Source: Xenopus tropicalis (lineage: Eukaryota; Chordata; Amphibia; Anura; Pipidae). Taken from it: a stretch of DNA of 64,000 nt. The position numbers and the translations under genes were made by a program. The DNA lies in contig NC_030680.2 in assembly GCF_000004195.4 (NCBI RefSeq), forward strand, positions 146,152,545-146,216,544, in the 5' to 3' direction. Below, piece by piece: positions 10,384 to 22,743 of the stretch; positions within the stretch are counted from its first letter, which is position 1; the number at the start of each line of letters is the position of its first letter. A model generated the notes under the pieces. The model saw nothing but the letters and a program-made list of their open reading frames with translations. It made no database searches and had not been told where the DNA came from.

Positions 10384-12530
10384 AGCAGTTGGGGGGGATA
10401 ATAGCCTCTGGGAAGGGACTGGGGCTGTGGGATAGCAGGTATAGTAGGGAGAGATGGTGCCTATAGTAGCAGTGGGGGGATAATAGCCTCTGGGAAGGGA
10501 CTGGGGCTGTGGGATAGCAGGTATAGTAGGGAGAGATGGTGCCTATAGTAGCAGTGGGGGGATAATAGCCTCTGGGAAGGGACTGGGGCTGTGGGATAGC
10601 AGGTATAGTAGGGAGAGATGGTGCCTATAGTAGCAGTGGGGGGATAATAGCCTCTGGGAAGGGACTGGGGCTGTGGGATAGCAGGTATAGTAGGGAGAGA
10701 TGGTGCCTATAGTAGCAGTGGGATAATAGCCTCTGGGAAGGGACTGGGGCTGTGGGATAGCAGTTATAGTAGGGAGAGATGGTGCCTATAGTAGCAGTGG
10801 GATAATAGCCTCTGGGAAGGGACTGGGGCTGTGGGATAGCAGGTATAGTAGGGAGAGATGGTGCCTATAGTAGAAGTGGGGGGATAATAGCCTCTGGGAA
10901 GGGACTGGGGCTGTGGGATAGCAGGTATAGTAGGGAGAGATGGTGCCTATAGTAGCAGTGGGGGGATAATAGCCTCTGGGAAGGGACTGGGGCTGTGGGA
11001 TAGCAGGTATAGTAGGGAGAGATGGTGCCTATAGTAGCAGTGGGGGGATAATAGCCTCTGGGAAGGGACTGGGGCTGTGGGATAGCAGGTATAGTAGGGA
11101 GAGATGGTGCCTATAGTAGCAGTGGGGGGGATAATAGCCTCTGGGAAGGGACTGGGGCTGTGGGATAGCAGGTATAGTAGGGAGAGATGGTGCCTATAGT
11201 AGCAGTGGGGGGATAATAGCCTCTGGGAAGGGACTGGGGCTGTTGGATAGCAGGTATAGTAGGGAGAGATGGTGCCTATAGTAGCAGTGGGGGGATAATA
11301 GCCTCTGGGAAGGGACTGGGGCTGTGGGATAGCAGGTATAGTAGGGAGAGATGGTGCCTATAGTAGCAGTGGGATAATAGCCTCTGGGAAGGGACTGGGG
11401 CTGTGGGATAGCAGGTATAGTAGGGAGAGATGGTGCCTATAGTAGCAGTGGGGGGATAATAGCCTCTGGGAAGGGACTGGGACTGTGGGATAGCAGGTAT
11501 AGTAGGGAGAGATGGTGCCTATAGTAGCAGTGGGGGGATAATAGCCTCTGGGAAGGGACTGGGGCTGTGGGATAGCAGGTATAGTAGGGAGAGATGGTGC
11601 CTATAGTAGCAGTGGGGGGATAATAGCCTCTGGGAAGGGACTGTGGCTGTGGGATAGCAGGTATAGTAGGGAGAGATGGTGCCTATAGTAGCAGTGGGGG
11701 GATAATAGCCTCTGGGAAGGGACTGGGGCTGTGGGATAGCAGGTATAGTAGGGAGAGATGGTGCCTATAGTAGCAGTGGGGGGGGATAATAGCCTCTGGG
11801 AAGGGACTGGGGCTGTGGGATAGCAGGTATAGTAGGGAGAGATGGTGCCTATAGTAGCAGTGGGGGGATAATAGCCTCTGGGAAGGGACTGGGGCTGTGG
11901 GATAGCAGGTATAGTAGGGAGAGATGGTGCCTATAGTAGAAGTGGGGGGATAATAGCCTCTGGGAAGGGACTGGGGCTGTGGGATAGCAGGTATAGTAGG
12001 GAGAGATGGTGCCTATAGTAGCAGTGGGGGGATAATAGCCTCTGGGAAGGGACTGGGGCTGTGGGATAGCAGGTATAGTAGGGAGAGATGGTGCCTATAG
12101 TAGCAGTGGGGGGATAATAGCCTCTGGGAAGGGACTGGGGCTGTGGGATAGCAGGTATAGTAGGGAGAGATGGTGCCTATAGTAGCAGTGGGGGGATAAT
12201 AGCCTCTGGGAAGGGACTGGGGCTGTGGGATAGCAGGTATAGTAGGGAGAGATGGTGCCTATAGTAGAAGTGGGGGGATAATAGCCTCTGGGAAGGGACT
12301 GGGGCTGTGGGATAGCAGGTATAGTAGGGAGAGATGGTGCCTATAGTAGCAGTGGGGGGATAATAGCCTCTGGGAAGGGACTGGGGCTGTGGGATAGCAG
12401 GTACAGTAGGGAGAGATGGTGCCTATAGTAGCGGTGGGATAGTAGCCTCTGGGAAGGGACTGGGGCTGTGGGATAGCAGGTATAGTAGGGAGAGATGGTG
12501 CCTATAGTAGCAGTGGGGGGATAATAGCCC
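10384..12530 (+). repeat. minisatellite, 82-bp unit, about 26 copies, G-rich
   Basis: ataatagcctctggg recurs every 78-85 bp from about 10399 to about 12520. Length changes are almost all in one G run (gtggg to gtggggggg). Sequence between copies differs by only one or a few substitutions. Each unit contains four G runs in about 22 bases (GGG, GGG, GGGG, GGG separated by AA, ACT and CTGT), a canonical G-quadruplex pattern on the plus strand. Confidence 0.95.
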
Positions 12531-13117
12531 GTTAATAAAATTATTTCCATACTGGGCTCCATCTTTGCAGTTCTAGAATGGTTTTTTCTCACCCTCTGGT
12601 GCTGTTTAAAGGGGAAGTATTTCATTTACAAAAGGTTCATTTAGATGCAGATTTGGGGGATGGTTTTGTAAATACACAGAGCAGGGCGGTTGTACCTAAT
12701 ACACGACCTGTGCAATTGGACCCATTTAATAAATCTTTAAATTTCTAGACTCTAAAACCCGAGTCATCAGAGAATCATGGGAAAGACACAGATTTTGGCG
12801 AGTGGGTGGGTAACAGGGGACATTTGCATGGAAACGGCACCAAACATTATTATGGATCCGAGCACAACAAGGGCGGGGGGAGGGGGAGGCATAGGGGACA
12901 CTCTTTGTAAGGAACAGATGCGCCTCTGGCACCACCGGGGAGAAGCACCATGGAAACTTGTCCCAGGAACCAGAAGTCAAACCCAGCGTTATGTTTAAAG
13001 GGAAAGTCACTGAACTGTACTCAGCGATGCCATTAAACATTGTCACTGGGAGAACTCCCTCCCCCCCCACCTTACGAAGCACAATTAGGCAAGAAGTGAC
13101 CCTTTAAATGGGTTTAT
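12531..13117. other. single-copy-looking intron DNA
   Basis: Nothing recognised. There are short purine-rich (12870-12890) and C-rich (13060-13070) tracts. Confidence 0.45.
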
Positions 13118-14012
13118 TGCTTTACAGAGAGATACCATTAATCTATACCAGCATGGGAATTCCCACCTGTACTAAGCACAATTCAGCAGGAACAGCCCCC
13201 TAAGTTTGCTCATAGCCTGTACAGAGAGATACCATAAAACTATGGCACATAGGGATTCCCCTGTACTAAGCACAATTCAGCAGGAACAGCCCCCTAAGTT
13301 TGCTCATAGCCTGTACAGAGAGATACCATAAAACTATGGCAGCATAGGGATTCCCCTGTACTAAGCACAATTCAGCAGGAACAGCCCCCTAAGTTTGCTC
13401 ATAGCCTGTACAGAGAGATACCATAAAACGATGGCACATAGGGATTCCCCTGTACTAAGCACAATTCAGCAGGAACAGCCCCCTAAGTTTGCCCATAGCC
13501 TGTACAGAGAGATACCATAAAACTATGGCACATAGGGATTCCCCTGTACTAAGCACAATTCAGCAGGAACAGCCCCCTAAAGGTGGCCATACACGCACCG
13601 ATATTATCGTACGAAACCTCGTTTCGTACGATAATCGGTGCGTGTATGGCATGTCAGCGAGCCGACCGATATCGCAGGAAGCTGCTGAAATCGGTCGGCT
13701 CGCTGATCGGCCAAGTTAGAAAATTTTGATCGGGCGCCATAGAAGGCGCCTGACCAAAATTCTCCCTTCAGAGCTGAATCGGCAGAAGGAGGTAGAAATC
13801 CTATTGTTTCTACCTCCTTACCTGCCGATTCAGCCCTGAATGGTGTGTGGCGGATCTGACGATGTTTCGTGCGACCGATGGTCGTACGAAACATCGTCGG
13901 ATCGCCACGTGTATGGCCAGCTTAAGTTTGCCCATAGCCTGTACAGAGAGATACCATAAAACTCTGGCACATAGGGATTCCCCTTTACTAAGCACAATTC
14001 AGCAGGAACAGC
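13118..14012 (+). repeat. 94-bp-unit array, locus 1, interrupted by a Harbinger MITE
   Basis: The unit (ctgtactaagcacaattc, aggaacagccccctaag, acagagagataccataaaac) repeats about six times at 94-95 bp. A 342-bp MITE at 13581-13922 interrupts it. The same unit forms arrays at 15246-15957, 21699-22310 and 23551-24181. Confidence 0.9.
13581..13922 (+). mobile_element. PIF/Harbinger-type MITE, 342 bp, TAA duplication
   Basis: The termini aggtggccatacacg and cgtgtatggccagct are inverted repeats. TAA is present on both sides (13578-13580 and 13923-13925), the TWA target typical of PIF/Harbinger. Removing the element restores the ccccctaagtttgccc junction of the array, so insertion came after array formation. 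The inside holds further near-palindromes (13603-13638). Confidence 0.88.
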
Positions 14013-14396
14013 CTGTCTAGTGTCGATTTAATGTGGATCAACACATTATAAAAAGGCTATTGTTTCCATTCAAAAATACATGTTTCCTTTCTCATCCTTC
14101 CAACATGACGGCTAAATCTAATCCATGGATCCCTTGTGCATGAGATGAAGGTTGTGGTGTTGCAATGCACAAGGGGACTGTTTGAGAGAGTATAATTAGC
14201 CCAGAAAGAGCACGGGGGTTAATGCCCCACTTCCTGAGATACCGCGGTCAGAGAGGGTCCCATCTGTGCCCTTGTGGGATCCCAGTAGATGTGTCCGTGC
14301 AGCTCTGGAACACACCATGATGGTGCCGGAGTCCCACCACACTGGGTCCCCACTCAGAGAGGTTTAACCAACACTAAGAACAATGGAAAACAGCAG
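14013..14396. other. single-copy-looking intron DNA
   Basis: No recognised feature. Confidence 0.45.
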
Positions 14397-14790
14397 GATT
14401 TTTTACATTAACTTTTACTATGCCATAGAATGTCCTATTCCTAGCAACTTTGCAATTGGTCTTCATTCTTTTTTCAATATAGTTTTTGTTTTATTTACCT
14501 TTCTCTACTACATCTTCCCAGCTTTGCAAATAGGGGGTCACTGACCCCGGCAGCCAAAACACTATTACTCTGTGAGTTTAAAAATTTTATTATTATTGTG
14601 ACATTTTATTCCGTATCTTTCTATTCAGCCCCTCTCCTATTCATATTCCAGTCTCTTATTTAAACCACTGCCTGGTTGCTAAGGTGAAGAAAACCATAGC
14701 AACCGCATAGCTGCTGAAAATTAAAATTCCTGGCACCCTATAAAAAACCAATAGAGCCAATCGGTACATAAAATTTAACCTTTTGCTAAG
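14397..14790 (+). mobile_element. diverged T2/Kolobok-like MITE
   Basis: The words gcaattggtcttcatt, gggtcactgacccc, ctcctattcatattccag and gcctggttgctaagg, in this order, match my memory of an abundant Xenopus MITE family. Ends are not clear, so the limits are approximate. Confidence 0.55.
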
Positions 14791-15245
14791 TCATGAAAAG
14801 GCCAAACCTAAGAGTAAGGGAGTCATGGACTTCCCATTGTGAGGGTTGTATCTAGTGAGTAATGATATTTAACACTATAGGCAGGACTGTAAGATCAACT
14901 CCTATTGGCTGAATGCAAGGGAACGCTGTAAAGCAGCTGCTGCCAAACCACTCGTTTCCCTCTATATGTAAACAAGCTGGGAACATCATCCCCCTCCCCT
15001 TCCTAGGAAAGCAGTGATTTAAATGCAATATATAAACCTCTCAAAAACAGAGAAAGCAGCCAGAACCGTCACACACAAGGGTGTAACTGGAGAGAGTGCA
15101 GACCCAGCGGCTGCTGTGGGTCCCAGGGGTGCAGCCCCAGATGCGCCATTTAAATACATGCATGCCGAGACACATCAGCCTTCCCCATGGGCAACTTTAT
15201 TTGTTTTGCCCACTTTGATTGTTCCTCGGTAAAAACTCAGCTTCA
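14791..15245. other. single-copy-looking intron DNA
   Basis: No recognised feature. Confidence 0.4.
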
Positions 15246-15957
15246 AAGCAGGAACAGCCCCCTAAGTTTGCTCAAAACCTGTACAGAGAGATACCATAAA
15301 ACTATGGCACACAGGGATTCCCCTGTACTAAGCACAATTCAGCAGGAACAGCCCCCTAAGTTTGCTCATAGCCTGTACAGAGAGATACCATAAAACTATG
15401 GCACATAGGGATTCCCCTGTACTAAGCACAATTCAGCAGGAACAGCCCCCTAAGTTTGCTCATAGCCTGTACAGAGGGATACCATAAAACTATGGCACAT
15501 AGGGATTCTCCTGTACTAAGCACAATTCAGCAGGAACAGCCCCCTAAGTTTGCTCATAGCCTGTACAGAGAGATACCATAAAACTATGGCACATAGGGAT
15601 TCCCCTGTACTAAGCACAATTCAGCAGGAACAGCCCCCTAAGTTTGCTCATAGCCTGTACAGAGAGATACCATAAAACTATGGCACATAGGGATTCCCCT
15701 GTACTAAGCACAATTCAGCAGGAACAGCCCCCTAAGTTTGCTCATAGTCTGTACAGAGAGATACCATAAAACTATGGCACATAGGGATTCCCCTGTACTA
15801 AGCACAATTCAGCAGGAACAGCCCCCTAAGTTTGCTCATAGCCTGTACAGAGAGATACCATAAAACTATGGCACATGGGGATTCCTCTATACTAAGCACA
15901 ATTCAGCAGGAACAGCCCCCTAAGTTTGCTCATAGCCTGTACAGAAAAATATAAAAC
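15246..15957 (+). repeat. 94-bp-unit array, locus 2
   Basis: About seven units of the same sequence as at 13118-14012. It starts and ends part-way through a unit (caggaacagccccctaag to gcctgtacagaaaaat). Confidence 0.92.
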
Positions 15958-16347
15958 TACAACTCTTCTCTCTGCTCTCCTCAAGGGAAAAAAAAAAAAA
16001 AAAAGAATGGAAAGGGTTTGGGATGAGCCGGCCATTTGTAATGATCATTAGTGCAATAGAGATGTATGTTGATGATATCAGACTGCCTACGTTTCAACAA
16101 TACTCCCACACTCGGAGCTGAATACTGGTTTTTGTGTAACATTTGCAAGGAAACTTTGGCAGAGTCTCCGTGTCAGATTGTCAGGGTGGGATCCATTCCA
16201 GCCGCTCTCACACACACCGACTCTGAGCTACCGACACACTATAGATACACACACATATACATACAGAGCAGCTTAACCAGATGGAGACATTGTAGCACAG
16301 GGGAAAGCTGATCCAAACGCCATAAATAATCCTGGAGAGAGAGATCA
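15958..16347. other. intron DNA with an A run and short CA tracts
   Basis: An A run (about 15988-16003) and CA-rich words around 16210-16265 are present. Nothing else was recognised. Confidence 0.45.
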
Positions 16348-17660
16348 CACAGATCCTATCTGATCCCCCCATTGTAAGCAGCAGTCCTGCCCTGCTTTAT
16401 GGCTGAAATTCTAGCTATCTGTATAACAGAGCATTCTGTCACAGTGGCACAGATCCTATCTGATCCCCCCATTGTAAGCAGCAGTCCTGCCCTGCTTTAT
16501 GGCTGAGATTCTAGCTATCTGTATAACAGAGCATTCTGTCACAGTGGCACAGATCCTATCTGATCCCCCCATTGTAAGCAGCAGTCCTGCCCTGCTTTAT
16601 GGCTGAGATTCTAGCTATCTGTATAGCAGAGCATTCTGTCACAGTGGCACAGATCCTATCTGATCCCCCCATTGTAAGCAGCAGTCCTGCCCTGCTTTAT
16701 GGCTGAGATTCTAGCTATCTGTATAACAGAGCATTCTGTCACAGTGGCACAGATCCTATCTGATCCCCCCATTGTAAGCAGCAGTCCTGCCCTGCTTTAT
16801 GGCTGAGATTCTAGCTATCTGTATAGCAGAGCATTCTGTCACAGTGGCACAGATCCTATCTGATCCCCCATTGTAAGCAGCAGTCCTGCCCTGCTTTATG
16901 GCTGAGATTCTAGCTATCTGTATAACAGAGCATTCTGTCACAGTGGCACAGATCCTATCTGATCCCCCCATTGTAAGCAGCAGTCCTGCCCTGCTTTATG
17001 GCTGAGATTCTAGCTATCTGTATAACAGAGCATTCTGTCACAGTGGCACAGATCCTATCTGACCCCCCACCCCCCCATTGTAAGAAGCAGTCCTGCCCTG
17101 CTTTATGGCTGAGATTCTAGCTATCTGTATAACAGAGCATTCTGTCACAGTGGCACAGATCCTACTGATCCCCCCATTGTAAGCAGCAGTCCTGCCCTGC
17201 TTTATGGCTGAGATTCTAGCTATCTGTATAACAGAGCATTCTGTCACAGTGGCACAGATCCTACTGATCCCCCCATTGTAAGCAGCAGTCCTGCCCTGCT
17301 TTATGGCTGAGATTCTAGCTATCTGTATAACAGAGCATTCTGTCACAGTGGCACAGATCCTACTGATCCCCCCCATTGTAAGCAGCAGTCCTGCCCTGCT
17401 TTATGGCTGAGATTCTAGCTATCTGTATAACAGAGCATTCTGTCACAGTGGCACAGATCCTATCTGATCCCCCCATTGTAAGCAGCAGTCCTGCCCTGCT
17501 TTATGGCTGAGATTCTAGCTATCTGTATAACAGAGCATTCAGTCACAGTGGCACAGATCCTATCTGATCCCCCCATTGTAAGCAGCAGTCCTGCCCTGCT
17601 TTATGGCTGAGATTCTAGCTATCTGTATAACAGAGCATTCTGTCACAGTGGCACAGATTG
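16348..17660 (+). repeat. minisatellite, 100-bp unit, about 13 copies
   Basis: cacagatcctatctgatcc recurs at 16348, 16448, 16548, 16648, 16748 and onward to about 17652. Units differ by a few single changes, a small insertion at 17065-17075 and a CT loss (ctactgatcc) in the later copies. Confidence 0.95.
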
Positions 17661-18205
17661 TATCTGAGCTGAATATTTTAGGTAAAACAAATAAAATAAA
17701 ACTTTGTTGTATTACGCAAAATATTCAGGTGCCACGGTGCTTGGATTAGTAGGTTGTTGCACCCCACGTTACGACTCAGTAGACAATCTCCGCTATATCA
17801 TAACACTTAAATCACAGCTGCTCCCTGATGTTGACAGTGATAAAATCTTAATGCTCCATTCAGTGACTGCAGGTTCTCAATAAAAGGTTAAACGGAGCAT
17901 AAAACCTGCAGATCACACCTTTCCCTTTCACTCTCAGGGGCTCAGGAGACTTAGGGCCCCCCGGTGGGATTCCAGGAAAGGAATAAATGAGGCCATTTCT
18001 AACCGTGTAATAGGCAGGAGTCATTCACCTCATTAACGTGAAAGGATTCAGAGATCTCCAAAGAGAGCCATTAACATGAAAGTCATAAGTATCTGATTGG
18101 CACCGGCTCCTGTACAAGCACTCAAGTCCCTGCCAGTCTGGGAGACAATTGGTTAACTTACAAGTCATAAAGGGAAATATTTATCCATTCCTTACAGTGG
18201 TTGTA
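17661..18205. other. single-copy-looking intron DNA
   Basis: No recognised feature. Confidence 0.45.
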
Positions 18206-18463
18206 AAGCTCAGACTCAGGCACACTTTACTGCTGCGCTGCAAGTTGGAGTGATATCCCTCCCCTCACCCCCAGCAGCCGATCAGCAGAACAATGGGAAG
18301 GGAGCAAGATAGCAGCTCCCAGTAGGTATCAGAATAGCACTCAATAGTAAGAAATCCAAGTCCGGCTTGGGACTCCTCCAGTTACATGGGAGTAGGAGAA
18401 ACAATAGGTTAGCTGAAAGCAGTTCTAATGTGTAGCGCTGGCTGAAAGCTCAGACTCAGGCAC
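18206..18463 (+). repeat. dispersed family C, single unit
   Basis: Reverse complement of the 241-bp unit at 5510-6077. gctcagactcaggcac occurs near both its start and its end, as expected for one unit plus a little more. Confidence 0.85.
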
Positions 18464-19194
18464 AAGGCACTGAGATGGCGCCTACACACCAATATTACAG
18501 CTACAAATACATTTGTTGGTTCAAGAATAAAATGTTAAATAGTAGAGGGAATTATTTGCTGTGTAACAGTGTCATTTACAGCTAAAAAGTACCCCATAAA
18601 CATCACTACACCTTAATTTCTAATTTCCCCTCTTTAGTTGTCCAAAGGAAATACTAATATTATTACTAATATATTGTTTGCATCTCCATAGAGGCTACAG
18701 GGCCAACTTTGCAGATTCAGTTTTTTGGGTGTTACTGTTTCTTTAAGATTGACGTCCCAGTAAAGGGCTTAACCACACCCACTGCAGCTACATGAAAAAA
18801 AAATGTAAATTTAAACCTTAAAAACTGGGTATTTTTGTACTTTGGAAATTCACTGGCACCCCATTCCCTATCGTACGCTTGGTTTTGACTTTAATAATAG
18901 CTCCCCTTTAACCCGACCAGCTGCAAAGCCTGGCACTTGGCCCAAGTCGATAGTCCGCTTATGAATTCTGCTTTGTAGGGTCTCTCCCCGGCCAGAAGGC
19001 TCTCTCATTCGGCAGATAATTTGCCCACGGAGGGTGGAGGGCCTATAGATCGGTCATGTGACTGTCAGCAAGCGGCGAGACCCCCTTGTCTGGCCAAATA
19101 AACCCATTCTCACCTATTGGCACAAGTATGGCCGAGCCATACATTCGGAATAGTGTGAAATAAAACCCCTGCATAATAAATGGGTTTATTTCCC
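18464..19194. other. intron DNA, AT-rich part then CpG-bearing part
   Basis: No recognised feature apart from the start of a duplicated stretch (about 19168-19209) that recurs in diverged form at 19635-19673. Confidence 0.4.
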
Positions 19195-19640
19195 CTTTAG
19201 AACCTCGTGGGAAGGGAGCAAAATAGCAGCTCCCAGTAGGTAACAGAATAGCACTCAATAGTAAGAAATCCAAGTCCGGCTTGGGACTCCTCCAGTTACA
19301 TGGGAGTAGGAGAAACAATAGGTTAGCTGAAAGCAGTTCTAATGTGTACCGCTGGCTGAAAGCTCAGACTCAGGCACACTTTACTGCTGCGCTGCAAGTT
19401 GGAGTGATATCCCCCCTCCCCCCCAGCAGCCGATCAGCAGAACAATGGGAAGGGAGCAAGATAGCAGCTCCCAGTAGGTATCAGAATAGCACTCAATAGT
19501 AAGAAATCCAAGTCCGGCTTGGGACTCCTCCAGTTACATGGGAGTAGGAGAAACAATAGGTTAGCTGAAAGCAGTTCTAATGTGTAGCGCTGGCTCCTTC
19601 TGAAAGCTCAGACTCAGGCACACTTTACTGCTGCTTAATA
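19195..19640 (+). repeat. dispersed family C, about 1.8 units in tandem
   Basis: Same unit as 18206-18463. The array is bracketed by two diverged copies of a sequence of about 40 bp (taataaatgggtttatttcc versus taataaacgggtctatttcc), suggesting that a duplication event included its flank. Confidence 0.85.
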
Positions 19641-20137
19641 AACGGGTCTATTTCCCCTTTAGAACCCCGTGCTGGGCGCCCAAGATAAAGGAAACTGAAA
19701 GCAATTCCTCGCGGCGTAGGATTTTACAAGGCTTGATGGTCAGCGAATTACAACAGATGTGCCCATAGTCTGTGCCACCGGGGAGCGGGCGACCGATAGA
19801 GCTTATTGTCAGACTATATCAATTGGTGCCATATGTCTGCCCTGGCACGCGCTGAATGGGCACGAATGAAAGAGAAATGGCCGGTGCCCGCATCTGGGGA
19901 GATTAAGCAGCTTTCCCGTGTTTGCCGCGCGGATCTAATGCGAAAGGAAATATTTACCCAAACTTGGGAGCTCGGTGCCGCCAGATGCCGCTTTCCTTTG
20001 TTCTGCGCGGATTTAAAGTGGCAGCTCACCTTTTTCATTAACTTACAGCCTGATACAGACGGTTGGGTATTGTTGGTCAGGGTGACAAAAATGGGAATAT
20101 TTCCCCCAGCTAGGAGCTCCTCACTTATAGATTATAT
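19641..20137. other. single-copy, CpG-bearing intron segment
   Basis: A non-repetitive stretch with clearly more CpG than the neighbouring repeats (for example gcgcggatct and gaccgatag). An open frame of 125 codons on the plus strand (19806-20183) has no recognisable domain and runs into a hAT, so I do not call a gene. Confidence 0.45.
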
Positions 20138-20444
20138 CAGGGGTCTCCAACCTTTATTACTCGTGAGCCACAGCCAAATGTAAAAAAGACTTGGGGAGCA
20201 ACACAAGCACCATAAAAGTTCATGGAGGAGCCAAATAAGGGCTGTGATTGGCTATTAGGGGCCTCTATGCACCCTATCAGCTTACAGGGGCTTTATTTGG
20301 TAGGAAATCTTGTTTTTATTCAACCAAAACTTGCCCCCAAGTCAGGAATTCAAAAATAACTCCCTGGTTTGGGGGCACTGAGAGCAACATCCAAGGGGTT
20401 GGGGAGCAACATGTTGCCCCAGAGCCACTGGTTGGGGATCACTG
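20138..20444 (+). mobile_element. hAT-type MITE
   Basis: It runs from caggggtctccaacc to ggttggggatcactg and is collinear with 4575-4882. The flanking 8-mers do not match well. Confidence 0.8.
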
Positions 20445-21015
20445 ATATAGAAGATTACTCTAATGAGAATCGAAGTTAATGTTGGCCATACACGGGCCAA
20501 TAAAGATTACTTATTTCAGTTCGGGAATCGGGTCGGATCCAGCCTTATTTGATATAGGGTTGACCCAGATAGACCAGTTTTTGTCTCCAAATTAAAAAAA
20601 AAACCAGGCAGGACTCCCCGAGATTGATACGGTGATTGGCCAATCACCGATCCCCAAATCATAACTCCACTCCCATGACCCGCCCCTAGGACATTACCGC
20701 CCACCGCCTGGGGATCACTGGATTATATTAGAGGATTCTCTAATGAGAATTGAACCTAATGGTGGCCACACGTGGGCCAATAAAGACTGGCGAGTCAGCA
20801 GCTTATTGGCCCATGTATGGGGCCCTCACACTGGTCTACTAAGCCGGTATTTGGCCATTGGCTCGTTGAAGCAGTCCTCACTAGGGTTGCCACCTGTCCA
20901 GTTTTGACCCAGACAGCCCAGTTTTTGTCTCCGGGCAGGACTCGCTGAGATTGATACGGCAGTTGGCCAATCACTGATCCCTATGTCATAGTCATCTCTG
21001 CCCGCCCCCTGCCCA
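20425..21015 (+). repeat. diverged tandem duplication, about 280-bp offset, with Harbinger and gggttgccacc-family fragments
   Basis: The order ggggatcactg, gaagattactctaatgag, ggccatacacgggcc, ggcaggactc, gagattgatacgg, ggccaatcac seen at 20434-20650 recurs at 20710-20970 with changes. The duplicated block includes the right end of the hAT and the left end of a Harbinger MITE (tggccatacacgggccaa). The later parts (gacccagacagcccag, ggcaggactc) belong to the gggttgccacc family also found at 28130, 35304 and 56458. Confidence 0.6.
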
Positions 21016-21698
21016 GAGAAAAGAGCCAGCAAATGGGGGCAACCCAAGTCCACACCGAGGAAGGATCAGAGTAGGGTGTCTGGGGCCCCCCAGGGACACC
21101 TTAATGGGAACTGAAGGCCCCCCCTCCTTCTGGCTCCTAAGCTTAAATGGCTGCCTCCAAACCAACTATTCATTTGGCACAGGGATCGGATCCGGCTGGG
21201 TGATTTGTGGGGTAATATTTAAAAAAAATACCCCATCAAGTTCTGTAAAAATGAACTGTGCCTTTAAATTAGAACAGTGAGCCAAGTGTGAGAATGGCAC
21301 GGTCCCCCGGGCGCTTTTTCCCCCCCAATATATATTTAGATTTTCACACCTGCTCCAATAGTGAAAAGCACGAGCAGCCTGTGAAATTTTAATAGGAGAG
21401 AAAAACCAAAAAATGTGGGCTCCGGGCAGCGGCGGGATGTAGGATAGAGAAGGATAATCTCACCCCCCGGGAGTCAGGTAGGGCAGGTGAGCAGGTAACA
21501 GGGGCGGTCTCTAAGCAACGGCCAATTAGGCAGCAGCGCAGGGACCGTTGGCTCTCAGGTAACTGTTGTGTGTTTTCTTTTGAAGGAAATTGTACATGAT
21601 AAGCTGGGTAAGTACCCACGTAGGTGCCACGGAGAAGCCACAGTGCATATTTGGGTTATGGCACACAGGCTGTTTTTACAATCTGGATTTATTAATAA
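21016..21698. other. single-copy-looking intron DNA
   Basis: No recognised feature. Confidence 0.4.
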
Positions 21699-22310
21699 AG
21701 ATGCAGCAGGAACAGCCCCCTAAGTTTGCTCATAGCCCGTACAAAGAGATACCATAAAACTATGGCACATAGGGATTCCCCTGTACTAAGCACAATTCAG
21801 CAGGAACAGCCCCCTAAGTTTGCTCATAGCCTGTACAAAGAGATACAATAAAACTATGGCACATAGGGATTCCCCTGTACTAAGCACAATTCAGCAGGAA
21901 CAGCCCCCTAAGTTTGCTCATAGCCCGTACAAAGAGATACCATAAAACTATAGCAGCATAGGGATTCCCCTGTACTAAGCACAATTCAGCAGGAACAGCC
22001 CCCTAAGTTTGCTCATAGCCTGTACAGAGAGATACCATAAAACTATGGCACATAGGGATTCCCCTGTACTAAGCACAATTCAGCAGGAACAGCCCCCTAA
22101 GTTTGCTCATAGCCTGTACAGAGAGATACCATAAAATTATGGCACATAGGGATTCCCCTGTACTAAGCACAATTCAGCAGGAACAGCCCCCTAAGTTTGC
22201 TCATAGCCTGTACAGAGAGATACCATAAAACTATGGCACATAGGGATTCCCCTGTACTAAGCACAATTCAGCAGGAACAGCCCCCTAAGTTTGCTCATAG
22301 CCTGTACAGA
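21699..22310 (+). repeat. 94-bp-unit array, locus 3
   Basis: About six units of the same sequence as the loci at 13118, 15246 and 23551. The variant gtacaaagagatac marks the first three units only. Confidence 0.92.
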
Positions 22311-22740
22311 TAACCATTAGCACCATGCTCCTTAGCACAGGGAATAGCTCTGCCAGAGTTGTAGATCTGAGTTTACGTGCCGGGATGATACCCCCGTGGG
22401 ACCGTATCGGTGGCACTTCTCCCAGCAAAGGGACATTTCAGCAGCTGCAGACATGACAGATGCTAATTAGCCCAGCAGAACTTTACTGCACTGCCAGAAA
22501 TCAAAGCCCTTCTCATTCAGACAGGCGAGCAGAGCGAGAGGGAAGATGCTCACTGACATCCTTTAGTCAATATGTGTCAGGCAGAATCTGTTGATTAATG
22601 TCACGGCGTTGGCGAAGGTCAGAGCGGGATCGGCGTGATTGAGTGGCCGCGGCCCTTACGCTTTAAAGGGGAGATCTGACGCAGCGTCCCGACTCCGGGT
22701 CACGCAAGGACGAGAATAAAATAAGGGGGAAAAGGGACAC
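22311..22740. other. single-copy intron segment with CpG
   Basis: No repeat was recognised. CpG is frequent at 22600-22720. This is a possible conserved segment, but that cannot be judged without alignment. Confidence 0.4.
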
Positions 22741-22743
22741 TTA

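Noticed and set aside
16756..17376. Open frames with repeated ICATVTECS and AIKQGRTA motifs on the minus strand
   Set aside because: Translation of the 100-bp array; frames break wherever a unit changes length.
19806..20183. 125-codon open frame in a CpG-bearing single-copy region
   Set aside because: No recognisable domain, no splice context, and its end lies inside a hAT MITE.
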